Source: Chara braunii (taxonomy: Eukaryota; Streptophyta; Charophyceae; Charales; Characeae). Taken from it: a DNA stretch of 64,000 bases. A model generated the notes under the pieces. That model searched no databases and had not been told where the DNA came from. It saw nothing but the letters and a program-made list of their open reading frames with translations. The DNA is taken from positions 2,216,660-2,280,659 of the forward strand of contig BFEA01000070.1 of the NCBI GenBank assembly GCA_003427395.1, read 5' to 3'. Below, one piece after another: positions 10,159-18,994 of this stretch. Each line of letters begins with the position of its first letter. Positions within the stretch are counted from its first letter, which is position 1. Position numbers and translations under genes: made by a program.

Positions 10159-10579
10159 CCTAAAAAGCCAAAAAAAAAAAAGGAAACAAGATGACCTCCT
10201 CTGGCCCCAGAGGGGGCTTCAGACACGCAGAACAGGCCCTTGAGGGGGGAAGGGGCAGAACTCTGGTTGGCGAAATGGCAGGGGGAAGAGTATGCATGGC
10301 AGATGTGTGATAATAATAATAATAAAAATAATGATATATGTCGCAGATGTTGCTAACCTCTGCCAGAAATTTGGCAAAAACAATCTCGTGAGAATGATCT
10401 CCGCCGGGTGAATAGCTTAGTATAAGGGAGGGTAGGCAGACGACCTCCGCTGGCAGAAAATGAGAATCATGGAGCTGGGCAGAGGCCTTATGCACGGAGG
10501 GGGCCTAGGGTTTGCTTTGCATGGTTATGTGAACTATTAGTGAGAGTGGAGGACAGTTTGCCACCCTCCCCATGGCTAG
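10159..10579. other. Unannotated, A-rich and AAT-repeat spacer
   Basis: An A-run follows the MITE. A short TAA/AATAAT microsatellite sits near 10309-10330. No gene recognised. Confidence 0.45.
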
Positions 10580-10767
10580 AGCTTCATGCATGCTGTGACC
10601 TGGCTGATAATTGGGCAGTCAATCCCCTCGTGAGAGGGCAATCAATGTTGTTCCGCCAGGTATATTGTCTTTGATCTTGTCAGTGGGACGCTGGACCCGG
10701 TTTCCAGCAGGTGATGCTCCCCACCAATAGATTGGAGCCATCTATAAACTGGGGCTTGCTATTGGAN

Positions 10768-10810
<43 letters not shown>
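10580..10810 (+). mobile_element. LINE 3' tail copy with poly-A
   Basis: Plus orientation. The hairpin module (CCTGGCTGATAATTGGGCAG ... GCAATCAATGTTG ... CGCCAGG) is followed by the core with stem-loop GCTGGACCCGGTTTCCAGC at 10690-10708, then CTCCCCACCAATAGATTGG and a 43-base A-run (10768-10810, one N at 10767). This is either a severely 5'-truncated LINE or a SINE using the LINE tail. Confidence 0.75.
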
Positions 10811-10813
<3 letters not shown>

Positions 10814-10859
10814 AACTTGCCAATTCGGCCTGAACACAGCTCCATCTGTTGTCCGTTCA

Positions 10860-11011
10860 GATGGACCTGCCTTAAGGCCGAAGTGTCAAGTAGCGGTACC
10901 GGTACCGGTACCCCGTTTTTTTCACGAAAAGACAGAGGGTCGGCAAAAATCGGCACGCAGGGCAAATTCTGGCTCGGATTCAATAGCTGGCCGAGGTACT
11001 AGTGGTTTAAG
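10860..11011. mobile_element. Small MITE, ACCACCAGTACT family, truncated copy 2
   Basis: The right end (CAATAGCTGGCCGAGGTACT, then AGTGGTTTAAG) and the inner GGCACGCAGGGC segment align with the copy at 13795-14006. The left terminus is missing. A triple GGTACC run lies near 10893-10912. Confidence 0.5.
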
Positions 11012-11029
11012 GAAATCATAACCACAAAC

Positions 11030-11880
11030 CAAACAGCCCTAGACCGTACCTGCACACAGTACACCCAGCCGTAAACCCACACCCCCCCAAAAAAACCCTC
11101 CTTCAATTACTAAAAATCCAACCCCCAAAAAAAAGAACCCCACAACCCCACAATACCCACCTGCCACCTAAAACAAAACCGCAACCCAACTTGCCAGCCA
11201 CACCTCCCACGAAACGACACCAAAATCGGTCACAGACCAACAAAAGAACAAAAAAAACAAAAAGAAGACCTTACCCTGCCAGCTGACCGCCACCATCTGC
11301 CAAAAGGTCTGAACCACCACGCCCGCCAAAGAAGGGCATACAAACACAAACACAACCTGCCATAGCCACGCGCACGTAACAGCTACCCTCCCACTTGCAG
11401 CCCGATCCAAGAAGAAGCCAACCTCCATCAACATACAGACAACCAGTGTTCCTCCATCCCAGTTCACGTCGCCACCAGCTTCCCGTCCCACTTGCCACCC
11501 GCCTACCAACCCTGCAAACAGCCCACAAAAACACTCGCACCAGAACTCCCGACCCCCCTGCCCCCACTTTGCGTTTTTTCCCCCCACAAGAAACCCCCTC
11601 CTTCTTCCTTCCTCATCACCCATACCATACCCCAACCCCCCTGCCTCAACCTCACCACCCACCACCCCCATACACATGCCAACACTCCCCGTCATCATGG
11701 CACTTGTACTTCCCCTCATCACACCATTCCTCCCACACCCCCAACTCCCCATGACCATACCACACTACTCCACTCCCCCAACCTTCCAACCCCACCGTCA
11801 ACCTCGATCCCCCCCCACACATACACTACCTCAACCGCGACATCCCAACCCCCCCACCCACTATATATCTATCCTCCTAG
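11030..11880. other. 850-bp A/C-rich, G-poor strand-asymmetric tract
   Basis: The plus strand is made mostly of A and C (CCAACCCCC, CACACCCCC and ACCACC themes) with very few G. Open frames in both directions (for example 11168-11758 minus, Gly/Val/Trp-rich) follow from the skew and show no family. It is not a simple tandem repeat. Confidence 0.6.
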
Positions 11881-12690
11881 CCAATGGGTTCCTCACAAAC
11901 CACCCCTGGTACGTGGCAGAACCCACTGTTGGCCTTCAACTCCTCTTCTTCGTCTCCTACTCGCCCCTCTTGCTGTACCTTCGCTGTGCTATTCGTAGGG
12001 AGCGATCTCCGCCATAGCTTTCGGCACCTTGAAGCATCTCCCGAAATCTTCTCCTCCTCAAACTGCCTCACTTTACTCCCTCTAATAGTAAAGTGAGTGT
12101 GCAGCTCGTGAGAGCACGATCGGCAAGCACTGAGTTAAGTTCCAAAACACTTTGGTGTTGCGATCAACAGCGGGGTGTACATTGTCCATCTAAGACAACG
12201 ATGGCAGCTACAAGCGATCATTTTGCGGACGCTGATATCAACGAGCATGTGGTGAGTCCTGTAATCGGCCCAACCTCTTGCTCATTCAAACCCCCCCTCT
12301 CTCTCACTCACCCCCACAGAGGGAGCCAGAGGATATCACCCTCTGATGAGCCGTGTTGGGCGCAAGCGGTGAAAAGCGCTTGAGAGGATGCGCCACACCT
12401 CCTCTGTTGGTTACTACACCAACTATGATGGCCATGCCATCACTGCTCCCTATCTCCTATCCTCCCTTCCACTTCTTCTTCCCCTCTCCATGGGCTGGCA
12501 TGCAGGTATTTGCTGACTGGTGGCTGCCATTTAAGAGGACGTGCAATCTACAGATGAATATGGAAGGTGAGTTCAAAACGGAGGAGGTTCCCATATCTTG
12601 GGTTGCTTTGTTATGTTACACTACTACACACACACACACACACACGTAGTCCTACGAAACAGTCTGGCACAATGCTTCGTTAGAGTGTAT
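11881..12690. other. Unannotated region with short CA run
   Basis: No recognised gene. A (CA)n run lies at about 12623-12645. Some GT/AG dinucleotides could be splice sites (for example GTGAGTCCTG near 12250), but no protein homology supports an exon. Confidence 0.35.
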
Positions 12691-12700
12691 AGTGGATATG

Positions 12701-12702
12701 AC

Positions 12703-12731
<29 letters not shown>
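12701..12731. repeat. Poly-A tract
   Basis: About 31 consecutive A, likely the tail of an unrecognised retroposon. The following 70 bases are also A-rich. Confidence 0.8.
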
Positions 12732-12734
<3 letters not shown>

Positions 12735-13794
12735 GGAAGAAATAAAAGGACAGCCTAAAAAATAATAAACCTTGACTTTCCTTAAAAAAATAAAAATTCC
12801 TAAAAGAGTGGCCTCTAACTAGTCTCAAAAGATTCACGGACTTACTGCAGAGCGGCAACAGCCCTCACGTGTAACACCGGTCGGCGCTGTCAGGAGAGGA
12901 TGTCAGGAGACGAGTCCCATGCCAAAGTTGTTTGCATTGCCATGTTGCATAGAATATGTTTCTTTCATATTTGCTTCAAAAAGGATGAGTGAAACCATGG
13001 AACAAGTAAGGTCGACATCGTAGTGCCCGACTGTGCTGCAGCTTTGGCATTGCCAGTGAGATGCGTCCAGGTGTGAAGTGACTTTGCACCAGAAATTCTA
13101 TGGGGAAACCTCAGTACTCTTGAACACAGGTTAAGTGTTTATTTTATTTTTTTTGAAACAACTACGTCTGAGTCATGGTTTGAGTTTCAAAAATGTTCAA
13201 AAAACACTAAATGTAGTTTTGCTGTGGTGGCAGTTTGGGATATGCAAAAATGGCAGTGACTTGCTTTTGCCCTTTCTGAACTCAGGCCCTCTGCACACTA
13301 CGGGTCGCCCTTGTTGTTACGACATCCGCGCATCCGTGCTTATAAGAAAGTGCCACGCGGCTTTTGTTGCCTTTTGGAAGTTTGCGCACGAGTGACCCGC
13401 TGGTACATGTTTTTTTTTGGCTTATTCGGAACTCGCTTTTGTTCGCAGCGTAGTTGGCTTGCTTGTTGTCGTTGTCCAGTGTGTTCTTCTGCTTAAACCG
13501 CTAGTACATGGGCCCAGCCTTGCAGAAAGTTTTTGTCGCCACAAGCAAAACTCGGAGGCGCCGCGCGGCCAGGCCCGCTGTTGGTAAAAAAAATCGGTGG
13601 CCTCCAAAATGGTTCGGGTTTCGTGCTGACACCCGCGGGCCGATATGTGGTGTACCAGTGATTTAGACCACGGGTACTGAACGGTCGGGGAGGCCCTTAA
13701 TGCGGTAGGTAGCCAAATTGGCCTGCCCCTCCAGTCCAAATTCATTCGAACCCGCGGGGTTACGAAAATATGCAGTTACTGTAGGTACTGGTGG
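12732..13794. other. Unannotated region
   Basis: No recognised gene or domain in about 1 kb. From 13490 it becomes GC-rich. It includes GTGTACCAGTGATTTAGACC near 13653, a weak echo of the MITE terminus family, and a GTACTGGTGG arm at about 13787 that pairs with the adjoining MITE end. Confidence 0.35.
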
Positions 13795-14006
13795 CTTAAA
13801 CCACCAGTACTTGGCCCATACATCGGTCGCGGGCGTTTCCCATTAACGCGCCACGACTGATGGGCTTCGGCCTACCGGACCGCAATGGCTAGAGGCGCCA
13901 GCCAAAAGAAAGTCGAAACGGCGCGGCGGCGGCTTGGCAAAACTTGGCGCGCAGGGCGTATTCAGGCTCGGGATCAATAGCTGGGCCAAGTACTGGTGGT
14001 TTAAAG
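13795..14006. mobile_element. Small MITE, ACCACCAGTACT family, complete copy 3
   Basis: 212 bp. Begins CTTAAACCACCAGTACTTGG and ends with the inverse of CTTTAAACCACCAGTACTTG, with inverted pairing extending to about 24 bases (CTTGGCCCA). The interior is GC-rich (GGCGCGGCGGCGGC). It is the best copy for defining the family. Confidence 0.75.
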
Positions 14007-14093
14007 ACCTCACTGCACTCTGGAATTGTCTCCCTCCACCCAAAATCCTCCTTTGGACATGCAGAAGCAGTGAGGTTTTAAAACCACCAGTAC
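13990..14093. repeat. 104-bp inverted repeat overlapping the MITE end
   Basis: GTACTGGTGGTTTAAAGACC plus TCACTGC on the left is inverted on the right as GCAGTGAGGTTTTAAAACCA plus CCAGTAC. It reuses the right terminus of the preceding MITE as its left arm, so the two form a chain of three related arms. Confidence 0.75.
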
Positions 14094-14108
14094 CTACTGC
14101 ATTTTTTT

Positions 14109-14176
14109 ATGGGTGCCAACTTACAAGTGATCCATACGGCGCTTCTATTATGGATTACTTGTAAGTCGGCACCCAT
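14109..14176. repeat. 68-nt hairpin with 28-bp stem
   Basis: The left arm starts ATGGGTGCCAACTTACAAG. The right arm ends TTACTTGTAAGTCGGCACCC plus AT. They pair over about 28 bases with two differences and a loop of about 12. It stands 30 bases from the poly-A of LINE copy B. Confidence 0.85.
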
Positions 14177-14662
14177 TCATCTCTGAGCTCCTCCCGACAT
14201 CCTGCCTTTTTTTTTTTTTTTTTTTTTTTCCTTTGAATAACATTCCGGCTGCTAGGGAGAGTGATACAAGTGCCTCCCCTAGCAGTCTTCCTGGATGCTC
14301 CAGTCTATTGGTGGGGAGACACACCTGCTGGAAATGGGGTCCAGCGTCCCTTTTTACATCAAACGCCCGAGTCTCCATCAGAACTTGTGTAAAATGACAT
14401 CCTGCCAGCATTGATTACCCTGATTGCCAGGGGATTGACTGGGCAGGTGGACTTTCCTTGTGCAAAGTAGGCATCCTGCCAGCATTGATTGCCCTTATTT
14501 CCAGGGGATTAACTGAGCAGGTGGTTTTCAGCTTGAGAGCAACATGATAAATTGAGACGCCTCACCCCGGAGGCACCAGGGAGGATTGTCGCCTGCTTGT
14601 CTTGATCTTGTCTTGATCTTATCATAATCTCGTCTTAATCTTGTCCCATTGTTGCAGCCTAG

Positions 14663-15544
14663 TCAAACAAAAATTTCTGTCAGAGAGAGGGGGTGGGGAG
14701 GGAACGGGTCTGGGAAATCAGATGGCGGTCTCATCGGGAAGGGCGGGTCAATGTGGGTCCAATCATTGAAAAGGAGTCTGTAATCCCTCGGGATTTCTTG
14801 ATTCGACACCGCGGTCTGATCCCCTGTCCACTCTACTCGTGCCATCCATCCACCCCGTTGCCCGCCCAGTCATTCCATGCAGAACTCCGTAATCACCCTC
14901 CTTTTTTTTCTTTTTTTCTTTTTTTGAAAAATCACCCTCCTAATATCTCGGTCTGTCTGAAAGATGTCTAACTGTGGCTTAAGGTCACCCCATCTATGCA
15001 TCAGCTCCATCTTCACTAAGTCCTTTATCTGCCCTGTCACTTCAGGGCCCTCAATCTTTACCCCCTCCAAGACCAGAATGCAGTGGTGCCACCAAAGTGC
15101 CCAAAGGACAGACCGTCTACCCAGGCTATAGAGATTACTCACGTAGGCAGGGGCATTTTCCATTGTCGGGCGATGTCCTGCCAGTATGGCTTGCCAAGAC
15201 CATGGCCAGGGGGTGTTTGGTATTGTTTTTCTCCAGATGCGGTCCCACCACCGCCATGTCAACAAAGCCACCGGGCACTGCATGAAGATGTGTTCAATAG
15301 TTTCATTCCTTTTCTGCGCTGGGAAGGCGGCTAAGCATCGGTAGCACCATGGAAGTGCTATCCCCTTTTGTTCCAGATGAGTATTGTCGATTAGCCAGGC
15401 ATTTGTCAGCGAGCAGCGATTCGCAATCTGCCATTGCAAAGATGTAACCTTTGCCGGCCTGGCTTTACCTTCATTGAACCACTTAATGGGTGTGAGGAGG
15501 ATGCGATCCACGTTTAGGTGTTCAACCCATCTATCGTTTATCAA
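14663..15544 (-). pseudogene. LINE ORF2 C-terminal region with intact zf-RVT domain
   Basis: The frame 15544-14870 (224 residues) reads through the zf-RVT zinc-binding domain. C-x2-C occurs in PWCYRCLA and the H...C pair in ETIEHIFMQCPVAL, followed by the conserved WRWWDRIW. The poly-A insert at 14902-14929 diverts this frame. The original C-terminus continues in the 14845-14663 frame as FNDWTHIDPPFPMRPPSDFP, then DPFPPHPLSL. The zf-RVT domain is a presumed nucleic-acid-binding part of plant LINE ORF2. This is the best preserved zf-RVT in the window. Confidence 0.85.
14891..14940 (-). mobile_element. Tail-only retroposon insertion with 11-bp target duplication
   Basis: AATCACCCTCC occurs at 14891-14901 and 14930-14940 and flanks 28 bases of T-rich sequence (14902-14929). 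On the minus strand the insert is A-rich only. It interrupts LINE copy B. Confidence 0.88.
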
Positions 15545-15569
15545 GTCCCTTAAAAATCTTTTGGGTCTC

Positions 15570-15591
15570 NNNNNNNNNNNNNNNNNNNNNN
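15570..15591. other. Assembly gap, 22 N
   Basis: A run of N between LINE copy B and a misplaced sequence. The true continuation of the LINE is missing. Confidence 0.99.
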
Positions 15592-15690
15592 TTTTTTTTT
15601 TCCCACAATTGGAATGGCATACTTGACGTCCGAAGAGTCGCTCCGATCCTATGAAGAGTTCCCCTATTCCCGTAGTTTATGCGTATATCC
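15592..15690. other. Misassembled duplicate of 20760-20854
   Basis: Bases 15592-15686 are identical to 20760-20854 (a T-run, then CCCACAATTGGAATGGCATA and onwards). Four unmatched bases (15687-15690) precede the library adaptor. The identity stops at the adaptor, so this is the far end of a mate-pair fragment pulled into the gap and not a genomic duplication. Confidence 0.9.
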
Positions 15691-15728
15691 CTGTCTCTTA
15701 TACACATCTAGATGTGTATAAGAGACAG
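15691..15728. other. Transposon mosaic-end junction adaptor (library artefact)
   Basis: A perfect 38-base palindrome made of two 19-base Tn5 mosaic ends (CTGTCTCTTATACACATCT and its reverse complement). This is the junction sequence of Nextera-type mate-pair libraries. It is synthetic and not part of the genome. Translated frames crossing it give the well-known contaminant peptides SYTHLDVYKRQ and MCIRDR. Confidence 0.98.
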
Positions 15729-15769
15729 GTGCGGTGCTGGGCCTTTCCACGCAATTGTATGGTGCCCCC

Positions 15770-17145
15770 TTTTTTTTTTCAAACCAAGCTCCATCTATTG
15801 GTGGGGAGCAGCACCTGCTGGAAACCAGGTCCGGCGTCCCATAGATACAACCATATCCTCACAAATTGGCACAAACTGGGAACCGGGCCCAGCGTCCCAT
15901 AACGAGTACGCTCAGAAAACTCATCAGGAAAGTTCATGAAAATGAGACAAGGAACTACTAGAAAAATCTAATTGGTCTAAGGATGGAATTTTGAAAATTG
16001 AGATACCGGGGCCATTACCCGGCTTTGGCTCAGAGAAATTGGAGCTACTTCAGACATGTCTACAACAACTTCATGATTAAGCGAAATTCAGAAACGACTC
16101 AGAAAACCCCCCATCAATCCACTTTACCTCACTCCGGCAATACTGACTGCAGCGGAGCCACCATCTCTGTTGCTGCTATACCATGCTCCCATCCTACCAG
16201 CTAGCCCCCTCACTAGTAGGATGCATGATAACCCACCATCTTCTCCCACTCACCTTATTCTCTGTTTGAGATACCTAAGAACTCTTACCGTCGTTCAAGA
16301 AGCATGAGAATAGGCCACAGAGCTCCTACGATTGTTCCAAAAACCTCGAAATCCGACACAAACGCTTCCAACGTTCTCCAAAACTGTCCAACTCCCTGCC
16401 GATCTCTTCTAGGTCTCACACCCCCACTTTCTGCTGGGTTACAGGGCAACGCAACTCACCCCAGCTCCGACCAGCGTCGTCCCGGCAGCAACCCTTGGTT
16501 GTCCCGTGGAAAGCCCACCCCAAGACATCCCCAGATCTCTCTACCTGACCTCACGCTCCTGCATCGCAGGTTACAGGGCAACACCCCAGCACCGGTCAGC
16601 GTCGTTCTGGCATCGAACAACCGCAGATCACTGAGTATAACAACATTGAAGCCATCTAAGATGAGTTAGTCGGGATCCCAGAGTCCTAAAAAACATTCCT
16701 AGGACCACTAAGCACCCAACTCTTTTTGGAATATTCGAAAAGCTTTAGAAAAATATAAGAGCGGGGGGGGGGGGAGACTAAAACTGCCTACTATCCTAGA
16801 TTCCCCCTTCCAATAGATGGGGCGTTGGTCAAGGCTTTCAGTCCTCGTACCAAAACTCACTTGATCTCATACCCCCTTCTGCTAGGGTAACAGGGCACCA
16901 CAACCCTCCCCAGTACCGATCAACCTAGCTCTGACGGACAGGAAGTGCCTTCCTCCCTCGACAATTCCTTTAGCCGCGAGCCCCTAAACAGGTTACAGGG
17001 TCGATACCCCGGCGCCAACCACGTCGGACGATCTGGTTATGCCTTCCACCCTCTGTATAACTTCACAGGCCTCAAGCTTCTCCTGGGTTACAAAGCAGAG
17101 GCTCCAACACCGGCCTGTGTTGTCCCAACATCGTCCTTCTAACCT
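15770..17145 (-). mobile_element. Non-coding retroposon with tandem subrepeats, copy B1
   Basis: Minus orientation. Poly-A is the T-run 15770-15779. The 3' core (CCATCTATTGGTGGGGAGCA and onwards) is at 15787-15840, and the GAGATACCGGGGCCATTACC module near 15997-16020. A conserved segment around 16120-16240 is shared with copies B2 and B5. Tandem subrepeats (GGTTACAGGGCAAC ... CCAGCGTCGT) lie at 16390-16660 and 16850-17145. No protein frame is shared between copies. The upstream end is not defined. Confidence 0.75.
16390..17145. repeat. Tandem subrepeats of the composite retroposon
   Basis: Each unit has two related halves of about 110-130 bp, each with AGGTTACAGGGCAAC followed by CCAGCACCGGTCAGCGTCGT or a near variant, then AGATCTCTCTACC. 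Two units occur here, interrupted near 16680-16840. The same units recur at 33.1-34.25 kb and inverted at 42.4, 50.0 and 56.7 kb. Confidence 0.8.
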
Positions 17146-18540
17146 ACTTACCCTAACAAACAATCTTTTTCTGTTGAAAATTCCCTTGCTGTCTTCCTTC
17201 CTTCAATTTTAGCTTCCCCCCCCCTTCGGCTCAGTGGGTAGCCATCGAAGTCACTCCTTCCCTCAAAAAACAAAATCCTAACACTCTGCTATAAGCAGCC
17301 ACCCCTTTGCCTTCTCTCCCCACCCGCCAGTACTGATCCGACCCTAAATTAGTCTGGCTAAGAGACGACAATCCCCCAATACCGCCTCCCCCCTCCAAGA
17401 ATAACACCTCCCACCTTGTGAAACCCTCACGGGGGGAGGCTCCAACCCTCAAGGAAGACCCCACAAATATACACAGCAAGCCACAATTATACCACTCAAG
17501 ACTAGGAGGTTGAGATTAGCAAACAGGAAAAGTCAATCCGAATCAAAATTTACCACACAGTATTGAGATTAGCAGACGGATGTTTTTTTTTTTTTTTGAA
17601 AAGTACTTCAGAAGCCTACTTTTAGGCATCGGAGATCAGAAACGAATTTGCAAAATATGTTGAAACATCTTTTAGAGTTTAAGTTTTTTGTTTTTTAAAA
17701 TGGTTTAAGAAATCTATCTAAGATGTTCATTTTTGGACTTACGAATATTAGAAATCAAGAAAATAATCCAGACCATAAATAAGATCAATGATTAAAGAAA
17801 GCTACTAAATAACAAAATTCACGAGAAATTATATAAAATTTAGGTTTAGATATCCATAAAGGATTTTCGAATCAGATTCTCAAACTACTGTTTGAGAATC
17901 GTTTAGCAAAGATGTATGGCACGTATTAGTTTAAGAGATTGTTTTCAAGAAACCTTGTTATCAGATGAAACCACCAAATAGAAAACACTGAATCAGATCG
18001 TCATCATGTGAAAGAATATCAAGAATTACAACATAGAAAAGACAAACGAGTAATACACCCAATCAGAAGACACTAAATTAAATCGTCATCATCAAGGATT
18101 ACGACATAGGAAAGACAAACAAGTAGTACAAAGTCAAGCCGACTATCATGAAACAACCAAATCAAAAACATTATTAAACGTTATTGAGACACGAAACCCT
18201 AAGAAACTATGGGAATTTTGAGCAGTATTTTTGAGCAGTACTTAGGATGACGACTTCGACAAGTTGTTGAAAGCCAAGCTCCATCGTCTCGTGAAGATGC
18301 CTTGAACTGCGTGAAGTCACCAAACCCTGCAAAACACTACGAGACGCTTCCCTCCCGCCATTCCCTGATCCAACTGCCGGACCGCTATCCTGGCCAAACT
18401 CATCCTCTTCCTCTTCCTGCGAGAGAAGCACATTCTCTTCCCCATAGCCAGTGTTGGTGCAGCCCCTTGGCGAAGTGCACTGGCCAGAAGAGATTACTAG
18501 GACACGGCCGCCTCTCTAAAAATTATTGAGGGTGATTGTG
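17146..18540. other. Unannotated A/T-rich region
   Basis: No gene recognised. 17580-18190 is unusually A-rich for the window. A near-repeated phrase (ATCGTCATCATGTGAAAG / ATCGTCATCATCAAGG) near 18000-18090 suggests an old local duplication. Confidence 0.4.
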
Positions 18541-18920
18541 TTGTGAAGGACCATGTCAAGCCTGTCAACGCGGCCTCACAGAGAATTCAATCTATGAACA
18601 ATGATGTTCAGACAGTTGGGTCAGACGAAGCAAGAGACAGAGAGATAGAGGCAGAGATAGGAGAAGAGAAAACCGAGGACACTCATAGCCCTTCCTCTCA
18701 TCGATATATTTGCTCTCTCTTTTTTCCACTATACCCCCAACAACCCACCGTCCTTCCCACCATACACCGTCCCTCCCTTCCCCCTCATGGCATCCACCAC
18801 ATACAACGCGTCATCGCCACCCTCCGCTAAGCTGTCGCGCTCACACGACTTTCACCCCAACGCGCCTCTGCTCACCGTTGCCTCAACCCAAGTAGGTCGC
18901 AGCACTCCCGGTAGCGCTGC
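18541..18920. other. Unannotated C-rich region
   Basis: No recognised gene. Pyrimidine-rich on the plus strand around 18690-18850. CCGGTAGCGCTGCGCCCCG near 18909 resembles the palindrome at the 5' end of the composite retroposon (56096-56125). Confidence 0.35.
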
Positions 18921-18994
18921 GCCCCGCCGTCAGGACATCTCAGTGCAGCTATGACTCGCCCCGCCGTCAAAACATCTCAGTGCAGCTATGACTC
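18921..18994. repeat. 37-bp direct tandem duplication
   Basis: Two adjacent copies of a unit starting GCCCCGCCGTCA and ending CAGCTATGACTC, differing at about two positions. It lies at the 3' breakpoint of LINE copy C. Confidence 0.85.

Larger units (their letters stand above)
14207..15569 (-). mobile_element. LINE copy B, 5' end lost in assembly gap
   Basis: Minus strand. Poly-A is the T-run 14207-14229. The 3' UTR contains the core with a perfect stem-loop (14327-14345) and two tandem copies of the GCCAGCATTGATTRCCC hairpin module (about 14400-14450 and 14470-14525). The ORF2 C-terminus is at 14663-14800, with zf-RVT at about 15290-15430. The copy runs into the 22-N gap at 15570. A 28-base poly-A insert sits at 14902-14929. 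Confidence 0.85.

Noticed and set aside
11168-11758. 196-residue Gly/Val/Trp-rich minus frame
   Set aside because: A consequence of the A/C-skewed strand, which lacks stop codons on the complement; no family signature.
12087-12380. Possible host exon with GT donor near 12250
   Set aside because: No protein similarity, and a GT dinucleotide with a GAGT context is expected by chance.
15651-15939. Frames containing SYTHLDVYKRQ and MCIRDR
   Set aside because: They translate the synthetic mosaic-end adaptor at 15691-15728.
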